64,000 nt of DNA from Chitinophaga varians (GTDB lineage: Bacteria > Bacteroidota > Bacteroidia > Chitinophagales > Chitinophagaceae), in the NCBI RefSeq assembly GCF_012641275.1, contig NZ_JABAIA010000001.1, forward strand, positions 3,100,001 to 3,164,000. The letters are read 5' to 3'. The position numbers were made by a program, and so were the translations under genes. The notes under the pieces were generated by a model. It did not search any database. It had not been told where the DNA came from and saw nothing but the letters and a program-made list of their open reading frames with translations. The stretch's first letter is position 1. Each line of letters begins with the position of its first letter. Positions 1-10,160 of the stretch are shown here, piece by piece.

Positions 1-1932
1 GCCGGCAGGATATTCGGAAACACGCCTGCCATGGGCAAGGTGGTACATTTTGAGCGGCTGGGGGATTATATTGTTACCGGTATTATGGCGCCTTCTCCGG
101 GTCTGAGCCATATCGATTATGACGCCTATGCTTCGTTGTCATCTGTGCCGGCGCTGGAACAGCAGGGCATATTGCCCGGCCGGCTGACGGACTGGAACCA
201 GGTGCAGGACGGGTATACTTATGTGAAGCTCAAACCCGATGTCAGCACATCTTCATTGGCTACGGCTTTGACATTTATATCCCAACGGTTTTACCAGCCC
301 GCGGCCAAAGGCATTGGCAGTATCAGGCTGGAACAGCAGTCTCTTGGCAGCATTTCGCCTTCACATGAATTATACAACGACATTGGCAGTGCTCCGCCAT
401 GGGGCAAGGTGCTGGCGGAAATAGCCGTTGCCCTGGGACTGTTGATATGCGCCTGTTTTAACTATACCAACCTTTCTATAGTACGTTCCCTGCAACGGGC
501 ACGGGAAGTGGGTGTTCGCAAGGTAAACGGGGCATTACGCTGGCAGGTGTTTATGCAGTTTATTACCGAATCTGTTGTGATGTGCATGCTCTCGCTGGTA
601 CTGGCGGTACTGCTGCTGATACTCGCAGAAAACTACACGTCTGTCGGTATCGGTTTCCTTTCCGGCGAACCGGTTGACTTTGCGCTGTTTGGATGGTTCC
701 TGGTCTTCAGCCTGCTGACGGGTATCCTGGCGGGTATTATCCCGGCCTGGGCCCTGTCTTCCTTTCAGCCGGCCAAAGTACTGCGCAATATGGTGGACAT
801 CAAATTATTCGGCGGGCTGGGCTTGCGCAAGACGCTTATCGTGATACAGTTCACGTTATCGCTTACGGCTATTATCTTTTTTGTGACCGTATACCGGCAG
901 TTTGCCTATAAAGAGGATTTTAACATGGGATTCTCCAGGGATAATATTTTGGATGTTCCCCTGGCAGATGCTGATTTCCAACTGATGAAAGACCGTATGA
1001 TGCAGGTGAAAGGCGTAGAGGCGATCACTGCCAGTTCCGGCGTGCTGGGCGTTCCGCGTCATAGTGGTTTTTTGCAGGTGAAGACAGAAACGAATGGCAA
1101 CCGTATGCAAATTGGCTACTATGCGGGCGATGCCGACTTCCTGAAAATTATGCAGCTGAAGCTGCTGGCAGGATCTAACTTTCCGGCCACCATGTCAAGG
1201 GAGCATGAGCAATACATTATTGTCAATGAACAAATGGTAAAGTCCCTGAACCTCAAATCACCGTCAGACGCCATTGGCAAGACGATATGGCTCTCTGACT
1301 CCTCGATGGTCAGCATCATCGGTGTAATAAAAGATTTTAATTATCAACCTATAGAGGCACCCATATTTCCAATGGCGATAAGGTTTGTGCCAGGCGAGTT
1401 CAAACAACTGCAGATACTGGTAAATACGAAAGATAAGGAAACACTGATGGCCGGAATTAAAACGGCCTGGCTGGAAATGCACCCGGGAGAGACGTTTTCG
1501 GCTGAGTGGATGAGTGATTTGCTGCATGAGAAAACGAGCGGAAAAGAACCTGTGTCCGCAGTGGCAATACTGGTATTGATGATTACAGTTATTGCTGCGC
1601 TGGGGCTGCTGGGCGTGGTGTCTTATACTACGTTTACCCGTCGCCGGGAGATTGGCGTACGCAAGGTGATGGGGGCCGGAGTGTCCGGACTGGTGCTGTT
1701 GCTGTCCCGCAATTATCTCCGGTTGATTTTACTGGCAGGCCTGATCGCTTTACCGCTGGGATATCTGGGCAGTCAGCTGTTCCTGCGCATATTTGCCAAC
1801 CGCGTTAGTATCGGGTTCTTTACACTGGCAGGAAGTTTTGCCGTATTGTTGTGCATAGCGCTGCTGGCGATCATCTCCCAGACATGGCGCGCAGCGTCGT
1901 CTAACCCGGTGGATGTATTAAGGAATGACTAA
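1..1932 (+). CDS. ABC transporter permease, FtsX/MacB family (5' end cut by window)
   Basis: The frame is open from base 1, so the start lies outside the window; 643 residues are visible, and about 155 residues are missing if it matches its roughly 800-aa neighbours. Two FtsX modules are seen, each with a long extracytoplasmic loop. The first carries REVGVRKVNGA after a membrane helix, and the second carries REIGVRKVMGA near residue 550 followed by three helices. Such permeases work with a LolD/MacB-type ATPase to move or expel lipophilic or peptide substrates, or to sense them. It is the first of four related permeases in a row. The family call is firm; the substrate cannot be told from sequence. 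Confidence 0.9.
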   Translation, partial: AGRIFGNTPAMGKVVHFERLGDYIVTGIMAPSPGLSHIDYDAYASLSSVPALEQQGILPGRLTDWNQVQDGYTYVKLKPDVSTSSLATALTFISQRFYQPAAKGIGSIRLEQQSLGSISPSHELYNDIGSAPPWGKVLAEIAVALGLLICACFNYTNLSIVRSLQRAREVGVRKVNGALRWQVFMQFITESVVMCMLSLVLAVLLLILAENYTSVGIGFLSGEPVDFALFGWFLVFSLLTGILAGIIPAWALSSFQPAKVLRNMVDIKLFGGLGLRKTLIVIQFTLSLTAIIFFVTVYRQFAYKEDFNMGFSRDNILDVPLADADFQLMKDRMMQVKGVEAITASSGVLGVPRHSGFLQVKTETNGNRMQIGYYAGDADFLKIMQLKLLAGSNFPATMSREHEQYIIVNEQMVKSLNLKSPSDAIGKTIWLSDSSMVSIIGVIKDFNYQPIEAPIFPMAIRFVPGEFKQLQILVNTKDKETLMAGIKTAWLEMHPGETFSAEWMSDLLHEKTSGKEPVSAVAILVLMITVIAALGLLGVVSYTTFTRRREIGVRKVMGAGVSGLVLLLSRNYLRLILLAGLIALPLGYLGSQLFLRIFANRVSIGFFTLAGSFAVLLCIALLAIISQTWRAASSNPVDVLRND

Positions 1933-1991
1933 AATTATTATATAAAGAGAATAACAAGTGAACAGCAAATCAGAGTGTGTTTCTACGCGCC

Positions 1992-2020
1992 CTGTTTTAT
2001 TTTATAATTTTTTAAAACAG
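1992..2020. promoter_or_regulatory. AT-rich hairpin between permease genes 1 and 2
   Basis: Perfect 8-bp arms CTGTTTTA (1992-1999) and TAAAACAG (2013-2020) enclose a 13-nt A/T loop. It lies in the only long gap (98 nt) between the four permease genes, 11 nt before the next start codon. It could attenuate read-through or act as a protein site. It lacks a T tract after the stem, so a simple terminator is less likely. Confidence 0.3.
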
Positions 2021-2030
2021 ATGATGTCCC

Positions 2031-4436
2031 ATGTTTACAAGCTACCTTAAGATTGCGTGGAGAAACTTATGGAAACAGAAGGTATTTGCTACGGTCAATA
2101 TGGCTGGCATGAGTATCGCCATCTGCGCGGCACTGCTGCTATCCCTTACTGCTTACCATGAATGGTCCTATGACAATTTCCAGGAAAATAAGGACCATGT
2201 GTACCAGCTGTACCGGCAGGACAATACCGGTAAAGGTATACGGGTCAACAAGAGCTTCTCAGAACCGATGGCCGGCGTATTGCAAAAGGAAGTGCCGGGG
2301 GTAAAGCACGTTTCCCGCATCGGTGGTGGGGACATGCCTGTGCGGTATAAGGACAAAAATATTTACCTGGACGTGGAAATGGTAGATGCCCCTTTTCTGG
2401 AGATGTTTTCTTTTCCCCTACAGCAGGGCAACAAACAAACAGCCCTGGGAAACCTCGATCAGCTGGTGCTGACACAAAACTCGGCGAAAGCGCTGTTCAA
2501 TGAAGAGAACCCCGTAGGAAAAGCGCTGGAAGTCAAAATCGGCGATCGTTGGAAACCCTTCGTTGTTTCCGCAGTGACGGACAATATACCCGACAACTCC
2601 AGCATCACCTTTGAAGCACTGGTCCGCTTTGAGAATGTAGAAGATTACAGCAATATCCGGGACAACTGGAATGTTTCCAGTTATCCGTTAATGGTAGAAG
2701 TAGCGCCTGCTGTCAGTGCGGCGGCCTTTGGCAAAAGCCTGGTCCCTATTACACATAAGTATTTGGCGGACCTTATCAACAGCCTGAAAAGCATGGACGG
2801 CGTACCCGATAAAGACGGAGAGTTGTTGCGTATAAATACCATTGCGCTGAAAGATATACACCTTTCCCCCTATAGCTCATTTGGCAGCGGGTTGCGTCCT
2901 TTTTATCCATGGATGATGCTGATGCTGGCCTGCCTGATCATAGGCATTGCCTGTGTGAATTTTATTAACCTGTCCATCGCCAGATCGTTTACCCGTGGCA
3001 GTGAGATCGGGCTGCGAAAGGCACTGGGCGCTATGGACAGGCAGCTGATGCTGCAATTTTGGAGTGAGGCTTTTCTGCTTTGTTTGGTATCTCTGATAGT
3101 GAGCCTGTTACTGGCTGTGCTGCTCCTGCCTTATTACAATGCCACCTTCCGGCATCAGCTGAGTTTTCAGCTTTTCCGCAACGGCTGGATAGTACTGGGT
3201 ACGGCGCTGGGATTCTTCCTTGTAACACTGCTGGCGGGTGGTTACCCTGCCTGGAAAATAGCCAGGGTCAATATTATACAGGTGCTGAAAGGTAAACTGA
3301 ACCTAAACCGCAGCAGTGGCGTGCGTAACGGCCTGATAGTTTTCCAGTTCATGGTAGCGGCGGTATTAATCAGCTGTACGGCCATTATCTGGCAGCAGAT
3401 TAATTTCATACATGCCACACCGTTAGGTTACAATACCACGCAGGTCATCAGTATCCCGGCAGATAATGCCCCGTTGCAGTCCCGCACCGCTTTCGGTAAC
3501 CGGCTGGCCACGGAGCCTTCGGTAGTAAGCGTTTCCGGCAGTATACTGAACCTGGGCATCGGAATGGACGGATCTTCCGGTAACTGGACACGTGGCTTTG
3601 ACCACAAAGGAGGCCATATCAGCACGCAGTGCATGGTGGTAGACTATGATTATGTGAAAACGCTGGGGCTGAAGATGGTGGCTGGCAGGGACTTTTCCCG
3701 CCAGTATGGGACAGATTCCTCCGGGGTGGTGATCAATGAACAACTGGCCAAACAGCTGAACGAAAAGGACCCGCTGGGCGCAACGATTAATACCGGTGGT
3801 CCGGTTTATCACGTCATCGGTGTGATGAAGGATTATCATTTTGAGTCCCTGCACAAAAAAATAGAACCGCTGATGTTGACAATGGATGCGCAGTCCCGGA
3901 TGAATTATTTGTTCGTGAGGGTGAATACTGACCATCCGGCCGCAGCGATGGCGCATATCAGTGCTATCTGGAAGGAAGTTAACCCGTTGGCAAAGAACAC
4001 ACCCAGTTTTCTCGATGAGAATGTTGACCGGCTGTACCGCGAGGAGGGCCGTTTCTCCAGGATATTTATGAGTGGCGCCATACTCGCCATTTCCATCTCC
4101 TGCATGGGGCTTTTTGCTATTGCCGTAATGGTAGTGGCACAACGGCGCAGGGAAATAGGCATTCGCAAGGTACTGGGCGCTTCTGTGGGCAGTATTGTGG
4201 TGCTGCTGTCGGGAGATTTCCTGAAACTGGTGCTGATAGCGGTACTGGTGGCCACGCCGCTGTCGTGGTACCTCATGCAGCGATGGCTGAATGGATTTGC
4301 TTTCCATGTGGAAATCCGGTGGTGGATGTTTGCAGGCGTTTGCCTGCTGGCGGTGGTGGTCGCCCTGGCTACTACCGGACTGCAAACCATACGGGCTGCA
4401 TTGGCTAACCCGGCAGCCAGTTTGAAAGTTGATTAG
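2031..4436 (+). CDS. ABC transporter permease, FtsX/MacB family
   Basis: A protein of 801 aa with the typical Bacteroidota two-module layout. There is an N-terminal helix at about residues 20-42, a MacB-type periplasmic domain, three helices at about 290-420 preceded by the SEIGLRKALGA motif, then a second helix, periplasmic domain and C-terminal FtsX module with REIGIRKVLGA at about 705. The two halves are internally homologous. It is an inner-membrane permease that needs a separate ATPase; the only one nearby is at 9341-10006. It follows a 98-nt gap holding a hairpin, so it may have its own promoter. Confidence 0.92.
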   Translation: MFTSYLKIAWRNLWKQKVFATVNMAGMSIAICAALLLSLTAYHEWSYDNFQENKDHVYQLYRQDNTGKGIRVNKSFSEPMAGVLQKEVPGVKHVSRIGGGDMPVRYKDKNIYLDVEMVDAPFLEMFSFPLQQGNKQTALGNLDQLVLTQNSAKALFNEENPVGKALEVKIGDRWKPFVVSAVTDNIPDNSSITFEALVRFENVEDYSNIRDNWNVSSYPLMVEVAPAVSAAAFGKSLVPITHKYLADLINSLKSMDGVPDKDGELLRINTIALKDIHLSPYSSFGSGLRPFYPWMMLMLACLIIGIACVNFINLSIARSFTRGSEIGLRKALGAMDRQLMLQFWSEAFLLCLVSLIVSLLLAVLLLPYYNATFRHQLSFQLFRNGWIVLGTALGFFLVTLLAGGYPAWKIARVNIIQVLKGKLNLNRSSGVRNGLIVFQFMVAAVLISCTAIIWQQINFIHATPLGYNTTQVISIPADNAPLQSRTAFGNRLATEPSVVSVSGSILNLGIGMDGSSGNWTRGFDHKGGHISTQCMVVDYDYVKTLGLKMVAGRDFSRQYGTDSSGVVINEQLAKQLNEKDPLGATINTGGPVYHVIGVMKDYHFESLHKKIEPLMLTMDAQSRMNYLFVRVNTDHPAAAMAHISAIWKEVNPLAKNTPSFLDENVDRLYREEGRFSRIFMSGAILAISISCMGLFAIAVMVVAQRRREIGIRKVLGASVGSIVVLLSGDFLKLVLIAVLVATPLSWYLMQRWLNGFAFHVEIRWWMFAGVCLLAVVVALATTGLQTIRAALANPAASLKVD

Positions 4437-4456
4437 CGATTATAAACAAATAACTG

Positions 4457-6847
4457 ATGTGGAAAAACTATTTTAGAATAGCGGTCAAAAATCTCCTGAA
4501 ACGTAAGTTATACGCAGGTATCAACGTTTTCGGGCTGGCTACCGCCATCGCTTGTTTTGTATTGTTGTCCCTGTACCTTGAAAACGAATGGACTTACGAC
4601 AGGTGGTACAAAAACGTATCGGAGATATACCGTATCCGGCTGGATTACGGCGTAAAAGGGGAGAAACTGGTGCAAACAGCCGTGACGCCGAATATCCTGG
4701 CAACCACCATCAAAGGTCTGCCGGAAGTTCAGAAGGTGGTGCGCGTGTATCACCGGAATGTGAGTATCCGGTATGCAGACAAAAGCGCAAACGAAAACCG
4801 CTTCATCTACGCAGATGCACCATTTTTTCAGCTGTTCTCCTTTCCGCTGAAAACAGGTAATGCCGCAACGGTGCTCAACGGGCCTAACATGGTGGTCATT
4901 TCTGCTTCCATGGCGAAAAAATATTTCGGCGATACCGATCCGGTAGGGAAAACCCTGATGATCAATGGCGACCGTCCTTTTCAGGTGACCGGTGTGGCTG
5001 TCGATGCTCCGTCCAATACACATCTTAAGTTTGATTTTGTGGCCAGCTACAGTACGCTGCAATTGCGCGAATACTGGGGATCAGCCAACTACTACACCTA
5101 TGTGCAGGTACAAAACCCGGCCCAATTGAGTACGCTGCAGGCCAGCCTTACGGCTATCGGCAAACAACAACTCAGTGATGAGGAGCGTAGTGGCGGAGCG
5201 GTCCTGAATTTCGTGCCGGAGCGTGTTTCAGATATCCATCTGTATTCAGTGGCGGCAGATATGGAAGAAAGAGGGGACATACGCTACAATTATATATTCG
5301 CGCTAATAGGAGGCATGTTGCTGATCATCGCCTGCGTCAACTTCATGAACCTGGCCACTGCGCGGTCTACCGAGAGAAGCCGGGAAGTGGGCGTACGCAA
5401 GGCCTTGGGGGCGCATCGGGGACAGCTCTTCTGGCAGTTTATGATGGAGTCTGCACTGCTCACCGGTATCGCGATGGGCGTGGGGCTGCTGCTGGCGAAG
5501 CTGCTGCTGCCGGCTTTTAATCAGCTGGCGGATACGCAGCTGCAGATGGGCGGCGCCGGTGGTTACCGGATTTATTTTGTACTCATCGGCGTATTTGTGC
5601 TGGTTTCATTTGTGACAGGTATTTATCCGGCTTTATTCCTTTCCGGTTTCAGGCCTGTACAGGTGCTGAAAGGCTCGCAGGCGGCCACTCCCAAAGGACG
5701 TGGTATCCGTCAGTCGCTGGTGGTGTTCCAGTTTGCTGCTTCTGTTTTCTTTATCATATGTACCCTCATTGTACAGCGTCAAATGCAATATATCCAGCAT
5801 AAAAAGCTGGGGCTCGACCGCTCCGAAGTGCTGGTGCTGAGCGGGTTTAAAGGGGATGCGCAGCAACTGGCGTCTCTTAAAGGGCAGCTGTTGCAACTCT
5901 CCGGTGTCACAAATGTAACGGCCGCTGCAGAATCACCTGTGTTTATTCAGGGGGGCTACAGCATTAACAATATCGAAGGCAGACAGCCGAATTATGAATT
6001 GAACATCAATGCTTTGCCGATTGAAAGAGATTTTCTGAAAACCATGGGAATCGCCCTGTTGGCGGGAGAAGACCTTACCCATGCTGATATAGCGGATATC
6101 CTGAAAGAAAAATCAGAAGAAAGGGCCTATCACTTCTTCCTGAATGAAACAGCGGTCAAAAAACTGGGATGGGCGCCGGAAGTGGCGGTAGGCAAGCGAA
6201 TAACGCTCAATGGTCGTGTGGGAACGGTAAAGGGGGTTATCAGGGATTTTCACTTTGCTACCATGAAAAGCAAGATAGAACCTGTTGTCATATTCCCGGA
6301 GTATGACTGGTTCCATGAGATATACGTTAAAACAGGCGGAAGTGACAACCGGCAGGTGATTGCTGCGATAGCGGCGCTCTGGAAAGAAAAACTGCCCGCA
6401 GTGCCGTTTGATTATCATTTCCTGGACGATGATTTTAACCGGATGTACCAGTCGGAATATCGGGTAGGCGCTGTACTGGGCACTTTTGCCACATTGGTAA
6501 TGGTGGTGTCCTGCCTGGGTTTACTGGGGTTGGCGACACTCACTACGCAACAACGGACACGGGAGATTGGCATCCGCAAAGTGCTGGGCGCTTCGGTGAC
6601 CAGTGTGGTGGCCATGTTATCAAAAGATTTTATCAAACTGGTGCTGATGGCGCTGGTGATAGCCATACCAGTAGCCTGGTTTGTTGGTCATAACTGGCTG
6701 AATGCTTTTGCCTACCATGCTTCGCTGAGCATCTGGCTTTTCCTGATGGCAGGCGCACTGGTTATTTTAGTAGCCCTGCTGACGGTCAGCCTGCAGTCCG
6801 TGAAAACGGCGACTATGAACCCGGTGAAGAGTCTCAGATCGGAATAA
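4457..6847 (+). CDS. ABC transporter permease, FtsX/MacB family
   Basis: This 796-aa paralogue of the two preceding genes starts 20 nt after the stop of the upstream gene, so co-transcription is likely. The N-terminal helix covers residues about 18-40. The first FtsX module carries REVGVRKALGA at about 310 and the second carries REIGIRKVLGA at about 700. Extracytoplasmic domains follow helices 1 and 5. The conserved FtsX cores differ little from the neighbours while the periplasmic loops diverge, as expected for tandem duplication followed by specialisation. Substrate unknown. Confidence 0.92.
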   Translation: MWKNYFRIAVKNLLKRKLYAGINVFGLATAIACFVLLSLYLENEWTYDRWYKNVSEIYRIRLDYGVKGEKLVQTAVTPNILATTIKGLPEVQKVVRVYHRNVSIRYADKSANENRFIYADAPFFQLFSFPLKTGNAATVLNGPNMVVISASMAKKYFGDTDPVGKTLMINGDRPFQVTGVAVDAPSNTHLKFDFVASYSTLQLREYWGSANYYTYVQVQNPAQLSTLQASLTAIGKQQLSDEERSGGAVLNFVPERVSDIHLYSVAADMEERGDIRYNYIFALIGGMLLIIACVNFMNLATARSTERSREVGVRKALGAHRGQLFWQFMMESALLTGIAMGVGLLLAKLLLPAFNQLADTQLQMGGAGGYRIYFVLIGVFVLVSFVTGIYPALFLSGFRPVQVLKGSQAATPKGRGIRQSLVVFQFAASVFFIICTLIVQRQMQYIQHKKLGLDRSEVLVLSGFKGDAQQLASLKGQLLQLSGVTNVTAAAESPVFIQGGYSINNIEGRQPNYELNINALPIERDFLKTMGIALLAGEDLTHADIADILKEKSEERAYHFFLNETAVKKLGWAPEVAVGKRITLNGRVGTVKGVIRDFHFATMKSKIEPVVIFPEYDWFHEIYVKTGGSDNRQVIAAIAALWKEKLPAVPFDYHFLDDDFNRMYQSEYRVGAVLGTFATLVMVVSCLGLLGLATLTTQQRTREIGIRKVLGASVTSVVAMLSKDFIKLVLMALVIAIPVAWFVGHNWLNAFAYHASLSIWLFLMAGALVILVALLTVSLQSVKTATMNPVKSLRSE

Positions 6848-6857
6848 AAAGATAATT

Positions 6858-9266
6858 ATGTTTAGAAACTATTTGCTTGTAGCAATCAGAAATATATGGC
6901 GCAATAAAGTCTTCTCCCTGCTGAACATCCTGGGACTGGTGACCGGTATCAGCGCGGCACTGGTGGTATACCTGGTAGTGTTTTATGAGTCGGGTTTTAA
7001 TAAGGCCGTACCCCGTGGAAACGATGTTTACAGGATCGTTTCCACGATCAGCTTCTCCGGCGACAGCGTAAAAAACAGCGGTGTAACCGTTCCCGTTATA
7101 GCTGTGGCAGAAACGAACATACCGCAGATAGAAAAGGCCGTTCATTTTTTTATTAACAATACGACTGATCGTATTACGGTTGATGGAAAGGACTTTCCCA
7201 ATAAGGAAGATGTCATTTTCGCTGACAGGAACTATATGGATTTGCTGGGGTATGAGTGGTTGGGCGGAAATGCCGCCACGGCGTTATCTCAGCCGCTTTC
7301 CGTAGTACTTACAAAGGAACGTGCCCGGTTGTATTTTCCCGGTCTGCCGGTGGACCAGGTATTGGGAAAACAGGTGCTTTACGATGATAGTATCAGGGTT
7401 ACTGTAACCGGTGTTGTGAAAGACCTGTCCCACACCACCGACTTCTGGTTTGGGGAGATGATCTCGATGTCTACCCTGGAGAGTAACAGTAGCTTTAAAC
7501 AGATTTATCTTGACCAGGACTGGTCGAGCACCAGTTCTTCCACACAGCTGCTGGTGAAGCTCAGGCCTTTCGCCAGGCCGGAGGACGCGGCAGCCGTATT
7601 GAAAAGCTATGTCGAGCCACACAACACAAAGGATTCTAAAATGGTTTTGTCACTGCAGCCACTGAGTGATCTGCATTTTAACACGGACTTTCAGGCTTAT
7701 CGCCGTACTGCGGACAGGAAGCAGCTGAATATACTGACCTGGGTGGCCGTGGCTTTATTGGGACTGGCGGTCATCAACTTTGTGAACCTGACCACGGCGC
7801 AGGCATCCCGCAGGGCAAAAGAAACCGGTATCCGTAAAGCAATCGGGGGGACTACCCGGCAGCTGATCAGGCAGTTCCTTGGGGAAACGATGGTCCTGAC
7901 GTTGTTGGCGGCGATGCTTTCCTTATTAATGGCGCCGTTGCTGATCATCAGCTTTCATGCCTTTCTGCCGGAAGACCTGCCTGTAGCGCAACTATACACT
8001 GCGCCGGTGTTGATGTTCCTGTTTACGCTGGCGGTAGTGGTGGCGCTGGCAGCCGGTATTTATCCGGCTTATGTGCTGGCGCGGTTTCAGCCAGTGGCCG
8101 TGTTAAAGTCCAATACAGGCCATAAGGGCGGGAAGGTATGGGTGCGCCAGACGCTGACCGCCGTACAGTTTACCATAGCGCAGTTTTTTGTTATCGCCAC
8201 GTTGGTGGTCAGTAAACAAATTCACTTTTCCTTAAATAAAGATCTGGGATTCCGGAAAGACGCCATCCTTACCATTACCACGCCGCGGCTCGATCCTGAC
8301 CCGTCCAGGCGCAGGCTGCTGGAGAGCAGGATTGCCACCCTGCCTGAAGTGGACAGGGTGAGCCTTTCAGGACGAACACCTGTAATGAGCGGCTGGATGA
8401 CTATCTCCATGAAATACAATAATGGCCGGCAGGAAATAGAAAAGGTGGTGGACGTGCGTTATGGCGACAGTGCTTATTTGCCGGTATACAACCTTCGGTT
8501 GCTGGCCGGCCGGAACATTGTTACCTCCGACTCAGTACGGGAATGGCTGCTGAATGAAACCGCTGTCAGGGCTTTCGGGTTTAAACGCCCGCAGGATGCC
8601 ATCGGTCAGCTGGTAGAAGGACATCCGGTAGTAGGAGTGGTGGGCAACTTTAACGTGGGCAGTATGCGCCGCGAGATCCCTGCAGTGGCTATCGGCAGCG
8701 ATGCATTGAGAAACCACCGGACCCTGCATGTGCGGTTGCGTAATGCAGGGGAAGGCGGGGTGGTTTGGAAAAATGCCTTCGCCGGCATGGAAAAAGTATG
8801 GAAAGAAATATACCCGAGGGAGGAATTCAGTTATGAATTCCTGGATAAAACCGTGGAAAACCTGTACCGGAAAGAACAACAGATGGGCAATCTGCTGAAC
8901 TGGTGTGCCGGCCTGGCTATTTTCATCAGTATTGTCGGATTATTGGGGCTGGTTATTTTCATGACAGACCAGCGTACAAAAGAAATAGGTATCCGTAAAG
9001 TGCTGGGAGCTACGGTCTGGCAGGTGGTCGGCATGTTGACCACTGATTTTATGAAGCCGGTACTGGTAGCGTTTTTATTGGCAATACCCGTGTCCTGGTG
9101 GGCCGTGGACCGGTGGTTGCAGACTTTCGCCTACCGCACAGGTCTTTCCTGGTGGGTGTTTGCCGCAGGAGGGGTGATCATGGCCATCATGGCTTTGACT
9201 GCGATGAGCCTGAAGACAGTGCGGGCAGCCCTCAGTAACCCGGTCAACACTTTAAAAACTGAATAA
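6858..9266 (+). CDS. ABC transporter permease, FtsX/MacB family
   Basis: This is the fourth permease, 802 aa, starting 10 nt after the third. The layout is the same: helix at about residues 20-42, periplasmic domain, FtsX core with KETGIRKAIGG near 318, then a second half with KEIGIRKVLGA near 708 and three closing helices. The first-module motif has Lys-Glu-Thr instead of Arg-Glu-(Val/Ile), so it is the most diverged of the four. It directly precedes the ATPase gene, the usual position for the partner permease. Confidence 0.92.
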   Translation: MFRNYLLVAIRNIWRNKVFSLLNILGLVTGISAALVVYLVVFYESGFNKAVPRGNDVYRIVSTISFSGDSVKNSGVTVPVIAVAETNIPQIEKAVHFFINNTTDRITVDGKDFPNKEDVIFADRNYMDLLGYEWLGGNAATALSQPLSVVLTKERARLYFPGLPVDQVLGKQVLYDDSIRVTVTGVVKDLSHTTDFWFGEMISMSTLESNSSFKQIYLDQDWSSTSSSTQLLVKLRPFARPEDAAAVLKSYVEPHNTKDSKMVLSLQPLSDLHFNTDFQAYRRTADRKQLNILTWVAVALLGLAVINFVNLTTAQASRRAKETGIRKAIGGTTRQLIRQFLGETMVLTLLAAMLSLLMAPLLIISFHAFLPEDLPVAQLYTAPVLMFLFTLAVVVALAAGIYPAYVLARFQPVAVLKSNTGHKGGKVWVRQTLTAVQFTIAQFFVIATLVVSKQIHFSLNKDLGFRKDAILTITTPRLDPDPSRRRLLESRIATLPEVDRVSLSGRTPVMSGWMTISMKYNNGRQEIEKVVDVRYGDSAYLPVYNLRLLAGRNIVTSDSVREWLLNETAVRAFGFKRPQDAIGQLVEGHPVVGVVGNFNVGSMRREIPAVAIGSDALRNHRTLHVRLRNAGEGGVVWKNAFAGMEKVWKEIYPREEFSYEFLDKTVENLYRKEQQMGNLLNWCAGLAIFISIVGLLGLVIFMTDQRTKEIGIRKVLGATVWQVVGMLTTDFMKPVLVAFLLAIPVSWWAVDRWLQTFAYRTGLSWWVFAAGGVIMAIMALTAMSLKTVRAALSNPVNTLKTE

Positions 9267-9271
9267 AAAGA

Positions 9272-9304
9272 TCCGGTGAAATGAACTTATATTGCTTTAC
9301 CGGA
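9272..9304. other. Inverted repeat between the last permease and the ATPase gene
   Basis: A 9-bp stem TCCGGTGAA (9272-9280) with TTTACCGGA (9296-9304), one G-U pair, and a 15-nt loop. There is no T run after it, so it may tune the expression ratio of permease to ATPase by RNA processing or stability rather than terminate transcription. This is inference from position only. Confidence 0.3.
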
Positions 9305-9340
9305 AAATTGTAAGCAAGTCCAAAATTCAAAAAAACTATC

Positions 9341-10006
9341 ATGATACAACTGCAGAAAATATCCAAGCATTACCCGGTAGGATTTGGTAAAAACGAGATC
9401 CTGAAAGATATAGACCTGACTATTGAAGAGGGTGAATTTGTGTCCATTATGGGACCTTCCGGATCCGGTAAGTCAACACTGCTGCATATTCTGGGGCTGC
9501 TGGAAGAACCTTCTGCCGGACAATACCTCTTTCAGGGAGAACGGGTGGATAAAATGAACGAAAAAAAGCGGACGCAGTTACACCGCGGTGCCATCGGGTT
9601 TGTGTTTCAGGCGTACCATCTGATCGATGAGCTGACTGTTTATGAAAACATTGAGACCCCGCTGTTATATAAAAGCCTCTCCAGCTCCGAAAGGAAAAGT
9701 AAAGTGGCCGACGTGCTGGACCGTTTTAATATGGTTGCCAAGAAAGACCTTTTCCCTAATCAGCTTTCCGGCGGGCAGCAACAACTGGTGGGAATAGCTC
9801 GTGCTATTGTGGCCGAGCCCCGGGTGATACTGGCAGATGAGCCTACCGGTAACCTCCATTCCGATCAGGCTAAAGTTATCATGGAACTCTTTAAACAACT
9901 CAATGAACAGGATAAAATAACCATCATACAGGTAACCCACTCTGACCTGAATGCAACCTATGGAAACCGGATCATTCAGATCCGGGACGGACATATACAG
10001 GGATAA
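9341..10006 (+). CDS. ABC transporter ATP-binding protein, LolD/MacB type
   Basis: A 221-aa cytoplasmic ATPase with all the required motifs: Walker [10 protein letters not shown] (about residues 38-46), signature LSGGQQQ (about 143-149), Walker [12 protein letters not shown] (about 162-172), and the switch His in VTHSD (about 200). The length and the FxQxYHL-type Q-loop region fit the LolD/FtsE/MacB ATPase class that drives FtsX-type permeases by a mechanical cycle. It is the only ATPase among four permeases, followed by TolC and HlyD genes, so it probably powers a tripartite MacAB-TolC-like system. Confidence 0.95.
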   Translation: MIQLQKISKHYPVGFGKNEILKDIDLTIEEGEFVSIMGPSGSGKSTLLHILGLLEEPSAGQYLFQGERVDKMNEKKRTQLHRGAIGFVFQAYHLIDELTVYENIETPLLYKSLSSSERKSKVADVLDRFNMVAKKDLFPNQLSGGQQQLVGIARAIVAEPRVILADEPTGNLHSDQAKVIMELFKQLNEQDKITIIQVTHSDLNATYGNRIIQIRDGHIQG

Positions 10007-10073
10007 TCACAGATGGTGTTCTTAATCAGTATTAATCTCCAAAAAAAAGACTATGTTGTATACGCATGGCGTA

Positions 10074-10091
10074 AGGTATGACACCATACCT
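10074..10091. promoter_or_regulatory. Palindrome upstream of the TolC-type gene
   Basis: AGGTATG (10074-10080), a 4-nt spacer, then CATACCT (10085-10091): perfect 7-bp arms in the leader region between the ATPase gene and the outer-membrane protein gene. The size fits an operator for a dimeric regulator or a small RNA hairpin. No regulator gene lies beside it. Confidence 0.35.
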
Positions 10092-10145
10092 AACAAAATT
10101 TTGCCTTCTATCAAGAAGCGAGGAAAACTATCCTTACATTTATTA

Positions 10146-10153
10146 TATTTTTG
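10146..10153 (+). promoter_or_regulatory. Putative -7 promoter element of the TolC-type gene
   Basis: TATTTTTG matches the Bacteroidota -7 consensus TAnnTTTG. It lies 7 nt before the ATG at 10161, so a transcript starting about 6-8 nt further on would be leaderless or nearly so. No clear TTTG is seen at the -33 position, which lowers confidence. Confidence 0.35.
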
Positions 10154-10160
10154 GCATGTT

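Noticed and set aside
3423..4385. 320-codon open frame antisense to the second permease gene
   Set aside because: It has His/Gln-rich composition and lies wholly inside a well-supported gene.
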